A stretch of 64,000 nt of DNA from Archangium violaceum (GCF_016859125.1 NZ_CP069338.1:2294001-2358000), one strand, 5' to 3'; numbered from the stretch's first letter, positions 21,192 to 29,839 are shown. Notes: generated by a model not told the origin, from the sequence alone. A program made the numbers and translations.

Positions 21192-21826
21192 TGCTCTCCC
21201 CGCTCTCCCGCGTCCTCGTCCTCGCCCTGCTGGGCCTGTCCGTGCTGCTCGGCGTCCTCTTCTGGCGGAAGCAGAACGTGCGGCGCGCCCGCGGCGGCCG
21301 CATCTCCCCGCCCAAGCTCGCCTGGCTCCTCTATGCCGTCTTCCTCTGGTTCCTCCTCTGCCCCCTCGTGGCGCTCGACTCCGCCGTGAGTCCGTACCCG
21401 CGCGGGGTGCTCGGGAGCTTCGCCGCCTTCATGTGGGTGCGCGGCGTGGCCGAGCTCTACATGCTCTACGTCTCCCACAACTGGCGGCCCCCCTACGGCA
21501 TCGCCCACGACGTGCTGTGCATCCTCCTCGTGCTCGGCGGCCTCTCCGGGTACGCGCTCCACCACGACGGCCCGCTCTCGCGCATGGACGTGTGGGCGCT
21601 GTCGCTCATCGCACTCGTCCTGGTGAGCCTCGTCATCGAGGTGATGTACGCCACCCTCTTCTTCCAGGCCGTGGAGGGACACACCGTGGGAGAAGATGGC
21701 ATCTGGTTCGCCGACGAGGAGCAGGCCCGCTTCCGCCGCATCAACCGCATCACCTTCGCCTGCAACATCCCCCTGTACGCCGGCCTGGGCGCGCTGCTCG
21801 CGGTGGGCCTCGGACTGGGGAGTTAG
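21191..21826 (+). CDS. multi-pass membrane protein of unknown function
   Basis: 211 residues, ATG 21191 sharing its A with the stop codon of the desaturase gene (TTG 21188 also in frame). About five membrane segments: residues 7-23, 43-63, 75-95, 108-125 and 135-160, with a last one at the C-terminus. A conserved-looking YVSHNWRPPYGIAHDVLC loop and an acidic stretch (GIWFADEEQARFRRINR) lie between membrane parts. Tight coupling to the desaturase suggests it serves the same lipid-modifying step. Family not recognised. Confidence 0.8.
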   Translation: MLSPLSRVLVLALLGLSVLLGVLFWRKQNVRRARGGRISPPKLAWLLYAVFLWFLLCPLVALDSAVSPYPRGVLGSFAAFMWVRGVAELYMLYVSHNWRPPYGIAHDVLCILLVLGGLSGYALHHDGPLSRMDVWALSLIALVLVSLVIEVMYATLFFQAVEGHTVGEDGIWFADEEQARFRRINRITFACNIPLYAGLGALLAVGLGLGS

Positions 21827-21999
21827 AAGCCCTTCTTCTCGGGAACTGAAGTGCTGGAACAGCCGTCCAACGTGGCGAAGCTGGATTTCGGGGCCTTATT
21901 CCCTTAATCCAGAATGCTGGCTAATGACGAGATTAAAGTAATTTTCTAGTAACATGAAGGTCCGCCCTTAGGGGTCGGCCCCGTGTGGCAAACTCGCAA

Positions 22000-22053
22000 C
22001 GTGACGGCAGTGGGGAGGCTCCGGGCATCCCCCACCCGTAGCCCGTCGTCACG
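22000..22053 (+). promoter_or_regulatory. structured 5' leader of the subtilase gene
   Basis: Two nested helices: outer CGTGACG (22000-22006) pairs with CGTCACG (22047-22053), and inner GTGGGG (22010-22015) pairs with CCCCAC (22030-22035). It ends 35 bp before the subtilase start. The flanking 21880-21960 stretch is unusually AT-rich and probably contains the promoter. It may be a regulatory RNA fold or a stability hairpin; no known riboswitch class matched by eye. Confidence 0.45.
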
Positions 22054-22088
22054 GCCGTAACTCCCCCTCCACTCTGTAGGAAGGACGG

Positions 22089-23660
22089 ATGATGAAGGCC
22101 ACTTCTTTCAAATCCCGCGTGACTCGTACCCTGATGATGGGCTTGTGCCTCATGGCGGCTCCCGCCGTGCAGGCCAGCGGCATCAAGGTGCTGGAGCCGC
22201 GGCTGTCCACCGTGAAGCCCACCAGCCCCGAGCTCGCCCCGGAGACGCCGGTGCAGCGACTGGTGGTGAAGTTCCAGGAGGGCACCCGGGTGCGCATGCG
22301 CGGCGGAATGATCCGGGCGATGGGCTCCGAGCGCAGCCGGGGCGAGCACCAGCGAATGATGCGCCACGGCCTCTCCGAGAACCGGCTCCAGTCGGACGTG
22401 GAGATCGCCCTCAAGCTGATGATGCGCGCCCCGCGCATGGGCCCGCCGCAGCGGCTCTTCCGCCAGGACGAGCTCACGCTGTCGGAGCGCAAGCACCTCG
22501 CCGAGGAGCTCAGTGGCAGGGAGATGGCGGACCTGGATTTGTACTTCGAGGTGCCGCTGCGGCCCGGAACGCTCGCCGGTGAGGTGAACGAGCTGGTGAT
22601 GCAGCTCAACGCGATCCAGAGCGTGGAGATCGCCTACGCCGAGGCGGCCACCGAGCCGGTCGTGTTCGGCATCGCCACGGATGGCGAGGTGCCGGCCGCC
22701 CCGGTGACGTACGAGAGCCAGCAGGGCTACCTGGACCCGGCGCCGTACGGCATCGACGCGCGCTACGCCTGGACGGTGCCGGGGGGCACGGGCACGGGCG
22801 TGAAGATCGTCGACGTGGAGGGCGCCTGGAACGGCTCGCACGAGGATCTGCCGCCCTTCTTTCACGAGGGGGGCATCCAGTACACCAGCACGGCCTGGCG
22901 CAACCACGGCACCGCGGTGATGGGAATCATGGTGGGCCAGGCCAACGGCTACGGCATCACCGGAATCGCCCACGGGGCCCAGGTGGGACGCGAGGGCATC
23001 GCCAACCAGAGCATCGCCAGCGCCATCACCCGCGCGGCGCTCGCCGCGGGCCCGGGCGGAGTCGTGCTGTTGCAGCTGCAGGCCCCGGGGCCTCGCACCA
23101 ACAAGAACTGCGTCTGCAACGTGAGCCAGTGCAACGAAATCCCCCTGGAGTACTGGCAGGCCAACTTCGACGCCATCGCCCAGGCCACCGCCAACGGCGT
23201 GCACGTGGTGGAGGCCGCCGGTAACGGCAGCGTGAACCTGGACGCGCCGGAGTACCACGGCGCCTTCGATCGCGCGGTGCGTGACTCGGGCGCCATCCTC
23301 GTGGGCGCCAGCAGCGCCACCTCCCGCGCCCCCATGTGCTGGAGCAACCACGGCAGCCGCGTGGACGTGCACGGCTGGGGCGAGAACGTCGTGACGCTCG
23401 GCTACGGCGACCTGGCCTCCACCAGCGAGAACAGGTGGTACACGGCCAGCTTCAGCGGCACCTCCAGCGCCGCCCCCATGGTGGTGGGCACGGTGGCCAA
23501 CCTCCAGGGCATCGCCAACGCCGCCGGCAAGGGCCCCATCGACCCGCGCGCCCTGCGCGAGTTGCTGCGCGCCACCGGCACGCCACAGGCCACCAGCACG
23601 AAGCAGATCGGCCCGCTGCCGAACCTGCGCGTCGCCGTTCCCCAGCTGCTCGCGAGGTGA
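22089..23660 (+). CDS. secreted S8 subtilisin-like serine protease
   Basis: 523 residues; ATG 22089 follows AGGAAGGACGG. Signal peptide near 1-29 ending AVQA/SG. An N-terminal pro-region of about 170 residues is followed by the catalytic domain with D242 (KIVDVEGAW), H273 (NHGTAVMGIMVG), the oxyanion Asn N379 (AAGNGS) and the nucleophile S459 (FSGTSSAAPMV). Cys341, 343 and 348 cluster in an inserted CVCNVSQC loop. It is probably exported for extracellular proteolysis, which suits a predatory lifestyle. It stands alone with its own leader and faces the SpoIIAA-like gene with hairpins between. Confidence 0.95.
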   Translation: MMKATSFKSRVTRTLMMGLCLMAAPAVQASGIKVLEPRLSTVKPTSPELAPETPVQRLVVKFQEGTRVRMRGGMIRAMGSERSRGEHQRMMRHGLSENRLQSDVEIALKLMMRAPRMGPPQRLFRQDELTLSERKHLAEELSGREMADLDLYFEVPLRPGTLAGEVNELVMQLNAIQSVEIAYAEAATEPVVFGIATDGEVPAAPVTYESQQGYLDPAPYGIDARYAWTVPGGTGTGVKIVDVEGAWNGSHEDLPPFFHEGGIQYTSTAWRNHGTAVMGIMVGQANGYGITGIAHGAQVGREGIANQSIASAITRAALAAGPGGVVLLQLQAPGPRTNKNCVCNVSQCNEIPLEYWQANFDAIAQATANGVHVVEAAGNGSVNLDAPEYHGAFDRAVRDSGAILVGASSATSRAPMCWSNHGSRVDVHGWGENVVTLGYGDLASTSENRWYTASFSGTSSAAPMVVGTVANLQGIANAAGKGPIDPRALRELLRATGTPQATSTKQIGPLPNLRVAVPQLLAR

Positions 23661-23717
23661 GCGCTCCCGTGCCTCGTGGCGCCCGCTCGGGCCCCGGGGC
23701 GCGGACACCCGGTGCCA

Positions 23718-23740
23718 GAGCCCTGGGTTCTCCCGGGCTC
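23718..23740. terminator. hairpin between convergent genes
   Basis: GAGCCC (23718-23723) pairs with GGGCTC (23735-23740) between the convergent subtilase and SpoIIAA-like genes. A second GC-rich inverted segment lies just before it (GGCGCCC and GGGGCGC near 23678-23703). There is no T-tract, so a Rho-independent terminator is only suggested. Confidence 0.3.
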
Positions 23741-23745
23741 CGGTC

Positions 23746-24141
23746 CTACGCCGAGAGCGCTTCCTCCTCGCCGTAGATGAGCCAGCGCCGCGCCGACTGG
23801 TCATCGGTGAAGCGGCGGAGGATCTTGTCCGTCCCGCTCTCGCGCGCCACGCGGTTGAGCTGCAGCACGGCCAGCTGGCTCTCCACCATCTCGGCCACGC
23901 GCTGCACGCCGTTGTGGATGCCGAACTGCTGCACGTCCCGGAGCGCCTCCGCCACCTGGGGCGCGGAGGGACGGAAGGTGCGCATGTCCGCCTTGATCTT
24001 GATATTCCGCCCGGCGAGGCCGAGCGTGGCCGCCTTCAATTCCTCGACGAACTTCGACATCTCGTCCGGCCGGATGAGGCCGTCCAGGACGAGATCGATG
24101 ATCGCATGCTGCTTGTCGACATCGACTCTGTACACGACCAC
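23746..24141 (-). CDS. SpoIIAA-like (STAS/SEC14-fold) protein
   Basis: 131 residues from GTG 24141, which has a strong ribosome site (GGAAGGAG). The N-terminal half alternates strands and helices in the pattern YRVDVDKQHAIIDLVLDGLI then MSKFVEELKAATLGLAGRNIKIKADMRTFRP, typical of SpoIIAA-like proteins that resemble anti-sigma factor antagonists. No conserved phosphorylatable Ser is obvious. It may be a regulatory docking protein. Monocistronic as far as visible. Confidence 0.65.
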   Translation of the reverse strand: MVVYRVDVDKQHAIIDLVLDGLIRPDEMSKFVEELKAATLGLAGRNIKIKADMRTFRPSAPQVAEALRDVQQFGIHNGVQRVAEMVESQLAVLQLNRVARESGTDKILRRFTDDQSARRWLIYGEEEALSA

Positions 24142-24252
24142 TCTCCTTCCGTGTGGGGGAACACGGTACGGGGGTTAAAGGGGAGATGGAGAGGGACGAG
24201 CCTAACACCGCCCTCCCTCGAAACGAGCCCTACCACTCAGGGTGTCAGGAAG

Positions 24253-24747
24253 TCAGCCTCTTTCCAGGACGGAGAGTAACAACTCCAATCCGCGCGCCGT
24301 CGCGGCCCGTCGGATCGCCGTCCGATCACCCGCGAAGAGGTGACGCTCGTGAAACACCGCGCCAGCGCGCCTGGCCACGGCCAGGTGGACGAGTCCCACG
24401 GGCCTGGCCGCCGAGCCACCGGAAGGGCCGGCGATGCCCGTCTCACCGAGCGCCAGGTCCGCATGGGAGCGAGCCAGCGCCCCCTCGGCGAGGGCACGCG
24501 CCACCGCCTCGCTGACCGCCCCATGGGCCACCATCAGCTCCACCGGCACGCCGAGCTGCTCCGTCTTGGCCTCGTTCGAGTAGGGGGCGAAGCCACGCTC
24601 CACCACGGCCGAGGCGCCGGGGATGTCCGTGAGGCACGCGCACACGAGTCCCGCCGTGCTGGCCTCGGCCAGGGCCAGCCGCAGGCCCGCGCGCCGGCAG
24701 GCCTCCAACACGCGGCGCGCCCGCTCCTCCAGCTCTGGGCCCGTCAC
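24253..24747 (-). CDS. cinA: CinA C-terminal (nicotinamide-nucleotide amidase-like) protein
   Basis: 164 residues, GTG 24747, overlapping the methyltransferase stop by 4 nt (GTGA), so coupled to it. The PF02464 fold is clear: GLRLALAEASTAGLV, AVVERGFAPYSNEAKTEQLG, AHGAVSEAVARALAEGALAR and ETGIAGPSGGSAARPVG. Stand-alone domains of this type (PncC) hydrolyse NMN to nicotinate mononucleotide. The motif usually written AESCTGG reads AEASTAG here, and AVTGIAGPGGG reads LGETGIAGPSGGS, so activity may have changed. NAD salvage would link it to pncB at 47.6 kb, but its coupling to a GRAS protein suggests something else. Confidence 0.85.
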   Translation of the reverse strand: MTGPELEERARRVLEACRRAGLRLALAEASTAGLVCACLTDIPGASAVVERGFAPYSNEAKTEQLGVPVELMVAHGAVSEAVARALAEGALARSHADLALGETGIAGPSGGSAARPVGLVHLAVARRAGAVFHERHLFAGDRTAIRRAATARGLELLLSVLERG

Positions 24748-25838
24748 ACTCTGGCGTCCAGGGTGGCGCAGATGACGGGGACCAGCATCTCCTCCCGGTG
24801 GCCCACGCCCACGTAGCCGGGACCCTGGCGGATGTGCACCGTGGGGTGCGGGAAGGACCAGGAGCCCTCGAGCAGCCGGGCCGGCGCCGGGGAGAAGCCC
24901 GCGTTGCACAGCCGCCCCAACCACGTCTCCACCCGCTCGTGCCGCTCGTAGCGCTGAGAGTCGTCCACCACGCCGAGGATGTCCTCCAGCTCGCGGCCGA
25001 AGAAGAGCTTGATGCCATTGCGCTCGCGCGCGGGCAGGCCCAGCTCGTCCACCACGTCGAAGTTGTGGGAGAAGTGATTCCAGACGTTGTGGAAGCGCTG
25101 GGACAGCACGTCGGTGACGTGGTCCGAGTTCGGCTCGCACAGCACCACGGCGGCGGGCGCCACCTCGTCGCGCAGCCGGTGGAAGATGTCCTGCCGGTCC
25201 ACGCCCGCGGCGATGTGGTGCAGGGCGAAGGCCGAGTGCACCACGCGAGGCCCGGGACAGTCGCGCAGCAGGCCCCAATCGTTCGCGTCGAGCGCCTCGA
25301 TGACCTTGGGGATACCCCGGAAGCGCAGGTCGATGCCGAGCTCCCGGGCCGTCTCCAGCAGGCTCGTCTCCGCCCGCCGCAGGCTGTCCGTGTCGGGTTC
25401 CACGCCCACCACGGTGAGCCGCCGGGGGGCCGTGCCGCTCTCCTTCAGCGTCCGCAGCAGCGCCACCTCCTGCCGCCCCGTGCCCAGGCCCACGTCCAGC
25501 AACGTGGCCTCCTCATGGCCCGAGAGCAGGCGGCTCAGCAGATCATTGGCGATCTTCCCGGCCAGTCCCACCATCGGCAGCCGCTCGGCCACCAGGTTGA
25601 AGAGGGCGATCTGCGGCAGCTCGTAGCGCCGCAGGTAGAGGTTCATCTGCTGCGCCTCTCCGACTCCCAACCTCCGCGCCAACGCCGTGGCGAAGAGGAA
25701 GTACTGCATGTCCTCATCCACCGTGTCGACGTCCAACATCCGTGTGAGCGCCGCCAACGAGCGCCGGGCCGCGGATGCCTGTCCTCCCTGGAGCTCCTCC
25801 AACGCCCGCAACAACCATGCGAATTTTTCCGAACGCAC
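24744..25838 (-). CDS. bacterial GRAS-family S-adenosylmethionine methyltransferase-like protein
   Basis: 364 residues from GTG 25838 with a GGAGGTGG ribosome site. A Rossmann glycine motif (TLLDVGLGTGRQEVALL) is followed by VVGVEPD and the order of motifs known from plant GRAS proteins: VVHSAFALHHI, PAAVVLCEPNSDHV, then FDVVDELGLPARERN, GRELEDILGVVDDSQRYERHERVETW and LCNAGFSPAP. In plants GRAS proteins (DELLA, SCR) are transcription regulators without catalysis; bacterial GRAS proteins are described as small-molecule methyltransferase relatives. The complete glycine loop suggests SAM binding here. An N-terminal helical region of about 90 residues precedes it. Co-translated with the CinA-C gene. 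Confidence 0.7.
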   Translation of the reverse strand: MRSEKFAWLLRALEELQGGQASAARRSLAALTRMLDVDTVDEDMQYFLFATALARRLGVGEAQQMNLYLRRYELPQIALFNLVAERLPMVGLAGKIANDLLSRLLSGHEEATLLDVGLGTGRQEVALLRTLKESGTAPRRLTVVGVEPDTDSLRRAETSLLETARELGIDLRFRGIPKVIEALDANDWGLLRDCPGPRVVHSAFALHHIAAGVDRQDIFHRLRDEVAPAAVVLCEPNSDHVTDVLSQRFHNVWNHFSHNFDVVDELGLPARERNGIKLFFGRELEDILGVVDDSQRYERHERVETWLGRLCNAGFSPAPARLLEGSWSFPHPTVHIRQGPGYVGVGHREEMLVPVICATLDARV

Positions 25839-25980
25839 TTCGCCACCTCCAGAGCCCCTCCAGGAGCAATCAGGATTATCCCTGCTCTCCCTGGAGTTCG
25901 TCCATCCCGGTCAATTTCCGGCGTCGCTGTCTTCCCGGAAAACCGTTGAAGTGCAAGAGGTACGATTGGACCCGGGCGGG

Positions 25981-26196
25981 TCAACGGCGACGACGTCCCC
26001 CCACGGCGATGAGCACGAGGCCACCGGCCACGCACCCACCGCCGATGAGGAGATCGCGCTGGGTGCGCTCGGTGTAGCGCCCGGTGAGCTTCTCCATGGC
26101 ACGCTCCGCGAGGGAGTCGGTGGCGCGGTAGGCGCTCACCAGGAGCATGGTGCCGGCGATGACGAGAACGAATCCCACGATACGGGCGATCCCCAC
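25981..26196 (-). CDS. DUF3185-like two-TM protein
   Basis: 71 residues, GTG 26196 with GAGAGG ribosome site. Two membrane helices (about 5-22 and 48-65) flank a polar segment (YRATDSLAERAMEKLTGRYTERTQ) and a basic tail (GGRRRR). The GxxLLVxAYxAxDSxA pattern matches the DUF3185 family of small inner-membrane proteins of unknown function. Divergent from the acyl-CoA synthetase gene. Confidence 0.7.
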   Translation of the reverse strand: MGIARIVGFVLVIAGTMLLVSAYRATDSLAERAMEKLTGRYTERTQRDLLIGGGCVAGGLVLIAVGGRRRR

Positions 26197-26293
26197 GGCG
26201 TTACCTCTCGATGGCGTTGGAATGGGCCGGGACCTCCCGGCGCGGCGCGCAGGTTAATGCGGAACGGGAGCCCCGGGGGTAGCTTCCGCGCGC

Positions 26294-27856
26294 ATGGCGA
26301 CCACCCTCCTCGAGACCTTCCTCACCCGCGCCCGGCAGGAACCCGGGCGACCCGTCCTGGACTTCGAGCGGCAGCGCTTCACCGCCGGCCAACTCGCCGG
26401 CCACGTCGCCGCCTTCGCCAGCGCGCTCCAGCGCCGCGGGGTGAAGCCCGGGGAGCGCGTGGCCCTCTTCCTGGAGAACAGCCCCGCCTTCGTCATCTCC
26501 TACCTGGGCACCCAATACGCCGGGGGCGTCGTCGTCCTCGTCAACACCCAGTACCGGCTGGTGGAGCTCGGCCACATCCTCTCCGACGCCGGGGCACGCG
26601 TCTGCGTCACCGGAGCCGAGGGCGCCGCCGAGCTCGCGCCCCTGAAGCCACAGCTCCCCTCGCTCGAGTGGCTCGTCGGCGTGGAGCCACCCGGTGCACC
26701 CATGCCGTGGCCCGTCGTCGACTTCGACGCGCTCCTCGCCGAGGGCGACGCCTCCGCCTCCCTCCCCCTGCCCCGGGGCGAGCAGCTCGCGGTGCTCGGC
26801 TACACCTCCGGCACCACCGGCCGCTCCAAGGGCGCCATGCTGCTGCACCGCAACCTGCTCGCCAACGTGCGCGCCGTCACCGAGGCGTGGCGCTGGACGG
26901 AGAACGACAGGCTCCTGCTCACCCTCCCCCTCTTCCACACCCACGGCCTCATGGTGGGCCTCCACGGCACGCTCTACTCCGGAGGCAGCGTGGACCTGCG
27001 CCGCCGCTTCGCCGCCCCCGAGGTGCTCGCCGCCCTGCGCGAGGACGCCTCGCTGACGATGTTCTTCGGCGTGCCCACCATGTACGGCCGGCTCGTCGAG
27101 GAGGCCCGCCGCACCGGCGTGCGCCCGCGTCCCCTCCGGCTGCTCGTCTCCGGCTCCGCCCCGCTCAGCCCCCAGCTCTTCCACGACGTGGAGGAGACGT
27201 TCGGCCAGCGCATCCTCGAGCGCTACGGGATGACGGAGACCCTCATGAACACCACCAACCCCTACGAGGGCGAGCGGCGCCCCGGCACCGTGGGCATGCC
27301 CTACCCTGGCCAGGAGGCGCGCGTGGTGGACGTGCGCACCCGCCAGCCGCTGCCGGACGGGGAGACGGGTGAAATCGAGGTCCGGGGCCCCCACGTCTTC
27401 GCCGGCTACTGGCAGCGCCCGGACGCCACCGCCGAGTCCTTCGACCCCGAGGGCTGGTTCCGCACCGGGGACCTCGGCATGCGGGACGCCGACGGCTACT
27501 TCCAGATTACAGGCCGCGCGCGCGAGCTCATCATCAGCGGCGGCTTCAACGTCTACCCGCGCGAGGTGGAGGAGGTGCTCGCCACGCACCCGGGCGTCGC
27601 CGAGGTGGCGGTGCTCGGCCTGCCGGACCCGGACTTCGGCGAGCAGGTGGTGGCCGTCATCGTCCCCCGCGCTCCCTCGCCCGAGGCCCAGGTGCTGGTG
27701 GACTTCTGCAAGGACAGGCTCGCCAGCTTCAAGAAGCCCCGCCGCGTCGTCTTCGTGGAGGCCCTGCCCCGCAACGCGCTCGGCAAGGTGCAGAAACACG
27801 TACTGCGCGAGCGGCTCCAGTCCGACGCCAACGTCCAGAAACCAACAGTCACCTGA
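26294..27856 (+). CDS. AMP-dependent acyl-CoA synthetase (fatty acid or malonate type)
   Basis: 520 residues. ANL superfamily core motifs: the phosphate loop LGYTSGTTGRSKGAML near 168, YGMTET near 311, GWFRTGDLG near 395, RARELIISGGFNVYPREVE, and the catalytic Lys in ALGKVQKHVL near 496. The acid is adenylated and transferred to CoA. The GGFNVYP core and length are typical of medium/long-chain acyl- or malonyl-CoA ligases; the substrate is not certain. Stand-alone gene on the plus strand with no clear ribosome site at ATG 26294. Confidence 0.92.
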   Translation: MATTLLETFLTRARQEPGRPVLDFERQRFTAGQLAGHVAAFASALQRRGVKPGERVALFLENSPAFVISYLGTQYAGGVVVLVNTQYRLVELGHILSDAGARVCVTGAEGAAELAPLKPQLPSLEWLVGVEPPGAPMPWPVVDFDALLAEGDASASLPLPRGEQLAVLGYTSGTTGRSKGAMLLHRNLLANVRAVTEAWRWTENDRLLLTLPLFHTHGLMVGLHGTLYSGGSVDLRRRFAAPEVLAALREDASLTMFFGVPTMYGRLVEEARRTGVRPRPLRLLVSGSAPLSPQLFHDVEETFGQRILERYGMTETLMNTTNPYEGERRPGTVGMPYPGQEARVVDVRTRQPLPDGETGEIEVRGPHVFAGYWQRPDATAESFDPEGWFRTGDLGMRDADGYFQITGRARELIISGGFNVYPREVEEVLATHPGVAEVAVLGLPDPDFGEQVVAVIVPRAPSPEAQVLVDFCKDRLASFKKPRRVVFVEALPRNALGKVQKHVLRERLQSDANVQKPTVT

Positions 27857-27947
27857 ACGTTCGGGCACCTTCCGACACTCGGGGCGGAAAACTCCTCGGG
27901 GCCGGGCGGGGGCCGCTAGTGTCCTCGGGGCGAGAGGAGTGGGGAGC

Positions 27948-29477
27948 GTGAACGAAGCCGAGCTGTCCGAGGAGCCCGTTCGCCGGGTGTCGACCGGATC
28001 CCCGGGCCTGGACACCCTCTTGAATGGCGGGTGGATCCACGGTGGCACCTACATGGTCACCGGCGCACCCGGGACGGGGAAGACGATCCTCGGCAACCAG
28101 CTGTGCTTCTCGCACGTGGCGGGCGGAGGCCGGGCCGTGTTCGTCACCATGCTGTCCGAGTCCCACGGGCGGATGATGACGCACCTGCACCGCATGGACT
28201 TCTTCCAGCGCGACGTCATCGGCCAGTCGCTGCACTACGTGAGCGGCTACGCCACGCTCAAGGCCGAGGGGCTCGACGGGCTGGCGCGGTTGCTCTACCG
28301 CTCGGTACGCGAGCACCAGGCGTCGGTGCTGGTGGTGGACGGGCTGCTGGCGGTGCAGGAGAGCGCGGGCTCGGAGCTGAACTTCCGCGAGTTCCTCCAC
28401 GCGCTGGGGGTGCACAACGCGCTGGCCGGCTGCACCACGCTGGTGCTCACCAACTGGCAGGAGAACGCCGCGGCGCCACAATTCGCCATGGTGGACGGGG
28501 TGATGGTCCTGGACATGCAACGCCAGGGGCTCAAGGCGGTGCGCACCGTGGAGGTGACGAAGTTGCGCGGCGAGGCCCAGCTCATCGGCCAGCACACCTT
28601 CGAGATCAACGGCGGCGGGATTTGCGTCTACCCGCGCCTGGAGACGCTCTATTCCGAGCAGCCCCGGGAAGTGCCGGCCCCCGAGCGGCGGATGGGCTTC
28701 GGCGTACCGCGGCTGGACGGGATGATCGGCGGCGGGCTGCTGACCCACTCCTCCACGATGCTGTTCGGCTCGCCGGGCAGCGGCAAGACGCTGTTGGGGC
28801 TGCACTTCCTGGCGAGCGGGGCCCGCCAGGAAGAGCCCGGCCTCTACTACGGCTTCATGGAGTCGAGCCCCCGGCTGCTCACGAAGGCGTCGAACGTGGG
28901 CCTGGAGCTCCGTCCGTGGGTGGACTCGGGCTTGCTGGTGGTGGAGACACGCGCGGCGGTGGAAGCGCTCCCGGACGCCCTGGCCCACGAGCTGCTGGCC
29001 CTGGTGGATCGCCACAAGGCACGACGGCTCGTCATCGATGGACTGGAGCCGCTCCTCCAGGAGACGCTGGGCCCGCGGCGGACCCCCGGCTTCCTCATCG
29101 CCCTCACCAACGCGCTGCGCTCGCGCGGCATCACCTCGCTGATGACCCAGCAGACCCACGTGCACTTCGGACCCCTGCTGGAGGCAAGACTGGAGGGCCT
29201 GGAAGCCATCGTCGACAACATCGTGTTCCTCCGGTATGTGGAGCTGCGCTCCCAGCTGTACCGGATGCTGTCCATCTTCAAGATGCGCGAGAGCGATTAC
29301 GAATCCGCCCTGCGAGAGTTCTCCATCTCGACCCGGGGCATCGACGTGGCCGAGACCTTCGAGAGCGCCGAGGCCATCCTCACCGGCCAGGCCCTGCCGC
29401 CGCGGAAGAAGCAGAAGCGCTCGCTGCGCAGGAAAGTGGAACGGCGCATGCCCGCCCGGAGACGGAGCCGCTCATGA
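27948..29477 (+). CDS. double KaiC-domain ATPase
   Basis: 509 residues from GTG 27948 behind a purine-rich ribosome site (GAGAGGAGTGGGGAG). Two KaiC/RecA-like domains: Walker A GAPGTGKT at 39-46 and GSPGSGKT at 274-281; Walker B-like strands SVLVVDGLLAV and RRLVIDGLEPL; a Glu after each domain's second strand (MLSES, GFMESS). A basic C-terminal tail (486-509, RKKQKRSLRRK and on) replaces the KaiA-binding tail of clock KaiC. No KaiA or KaiB is nearby. The stop overlaps the response-regulator start by 4 nt (ATGA), so the two proteins probably work together. Likely a signalling ATPase rather than a clock. Confidence 0.92.
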   Translation: MNEAELSEEPVRRVSTGSPGLDTLLNGGWIHGGTYMVTGAPGTGKTILGNQLCFSHVAGGGRAVFVTMLSESHGRMMTHLHRMDFFQRDVIGQSLHYVSGYATLKAEGLDGLARLLYRSVREHQASVLVVDGLLAVQESAGSELNFREFLHALGVHNALAGCTTLVLTNWQENAAAPQFAMVDGVMVLDMQRQGLKAVRTVEVTKLRGEAQLIGQHTFEINGGGICVYPRLETLYSEQPREVPAPERRMGFGVPRLDGMIGGGLLTHSSTMLFGSPGSGKTLLGLHFLASGARQEEPGLYYGFMESSPRLLTKASNVGLELRPWVDSGLLVVETRAAVEALPDALAHELLALVDRHKARRLVIDGLEPLLQETLGPRRTPGFLIALTNALRSRGITSLMTQQTHVHFGPLLEARLEGLEAIVDNIVFLRYVELRSQLYRMLSIFKMRESDYESALREFSISTRGIDVAETFESAEAILTGQALPPRKKQKRSLRRKVERRMPARRRSRS

Positions 29478-29830
29478 GCAAGCTCCTCATCGTGGACGAC
29501 GAGGTGGCCATCCTGGAGGCCCTCACGGACATCCTCTCGGTGGAGGGGTACGAGGTGGCCACGGCCGCCAACGGGGCCGAGGGGCTCGAGCACACGCGCA
29601 AGGACCGGCCGGATCTCATCCTGTTGGACTTGATGATGCCCGTCATGGACGGACAGGAGATGCTGCGCCGGCTCAAGGAGGATCCGGACCTGCGCTCCAT
29701 CCCCGTGGTGGTGATGAGCGCCGGGCGCGTGTCGAAGTCGGAGCTGCAGGGCAGCCGCTTCCTGGCCAAGCCCTTCGAGCTGGATGACCTGCTGGACACG
29801 GTGTCCGCGGAGCTCAACAAGGGGCACTGA
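29474..29830 (+). CDS. single-domain response regulator
   Basis: 118 residues, a receiver domain only. Acidic pair D8-D9 (VDDE), phosphoacceptor D52 (LLDLMMPVMDG), a Ser at the switch position (VVMSAG) and K (FLAKPF). There is no output domain, so it acts by protein contact, most likely on the KaiC-like ATPase whose gene overlaps it. The kinase that phosphorylates it is not adjacent; orphan kinases in this window are possible partners. Convergent with orn, 9 bp apart. Confidence 0.95.
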   Translation: MSKLLIVDDEVAILEALTDILSVEGYEVATAANGAEGLEHTRKDRPDLILLDLMMPVMDGQEMLRRLKEDPDLRSIPVVVMSAGRVSKSELQGSRFLAKPFELDDLLDTVSAELNKGH

Positions 29831-29839
29831 GTCCCCCTC

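Noticed and set aside
21961-22053. c-di-GMP-I (GEMM) riboswitch upstream of the subtilase
   Set aside because: GGCAAAC is present, but the GNRA hairpin and GACGCAAAGCC part needed by GEMM-I are not; only a plain nested stem remains.
27948-29830. Circadian clock locus
   Set aside because: KaiA, KaiB and the clock-type C-terminal tail are absent; lone KaiC homologues are common in non-photosynthetic bacteria.
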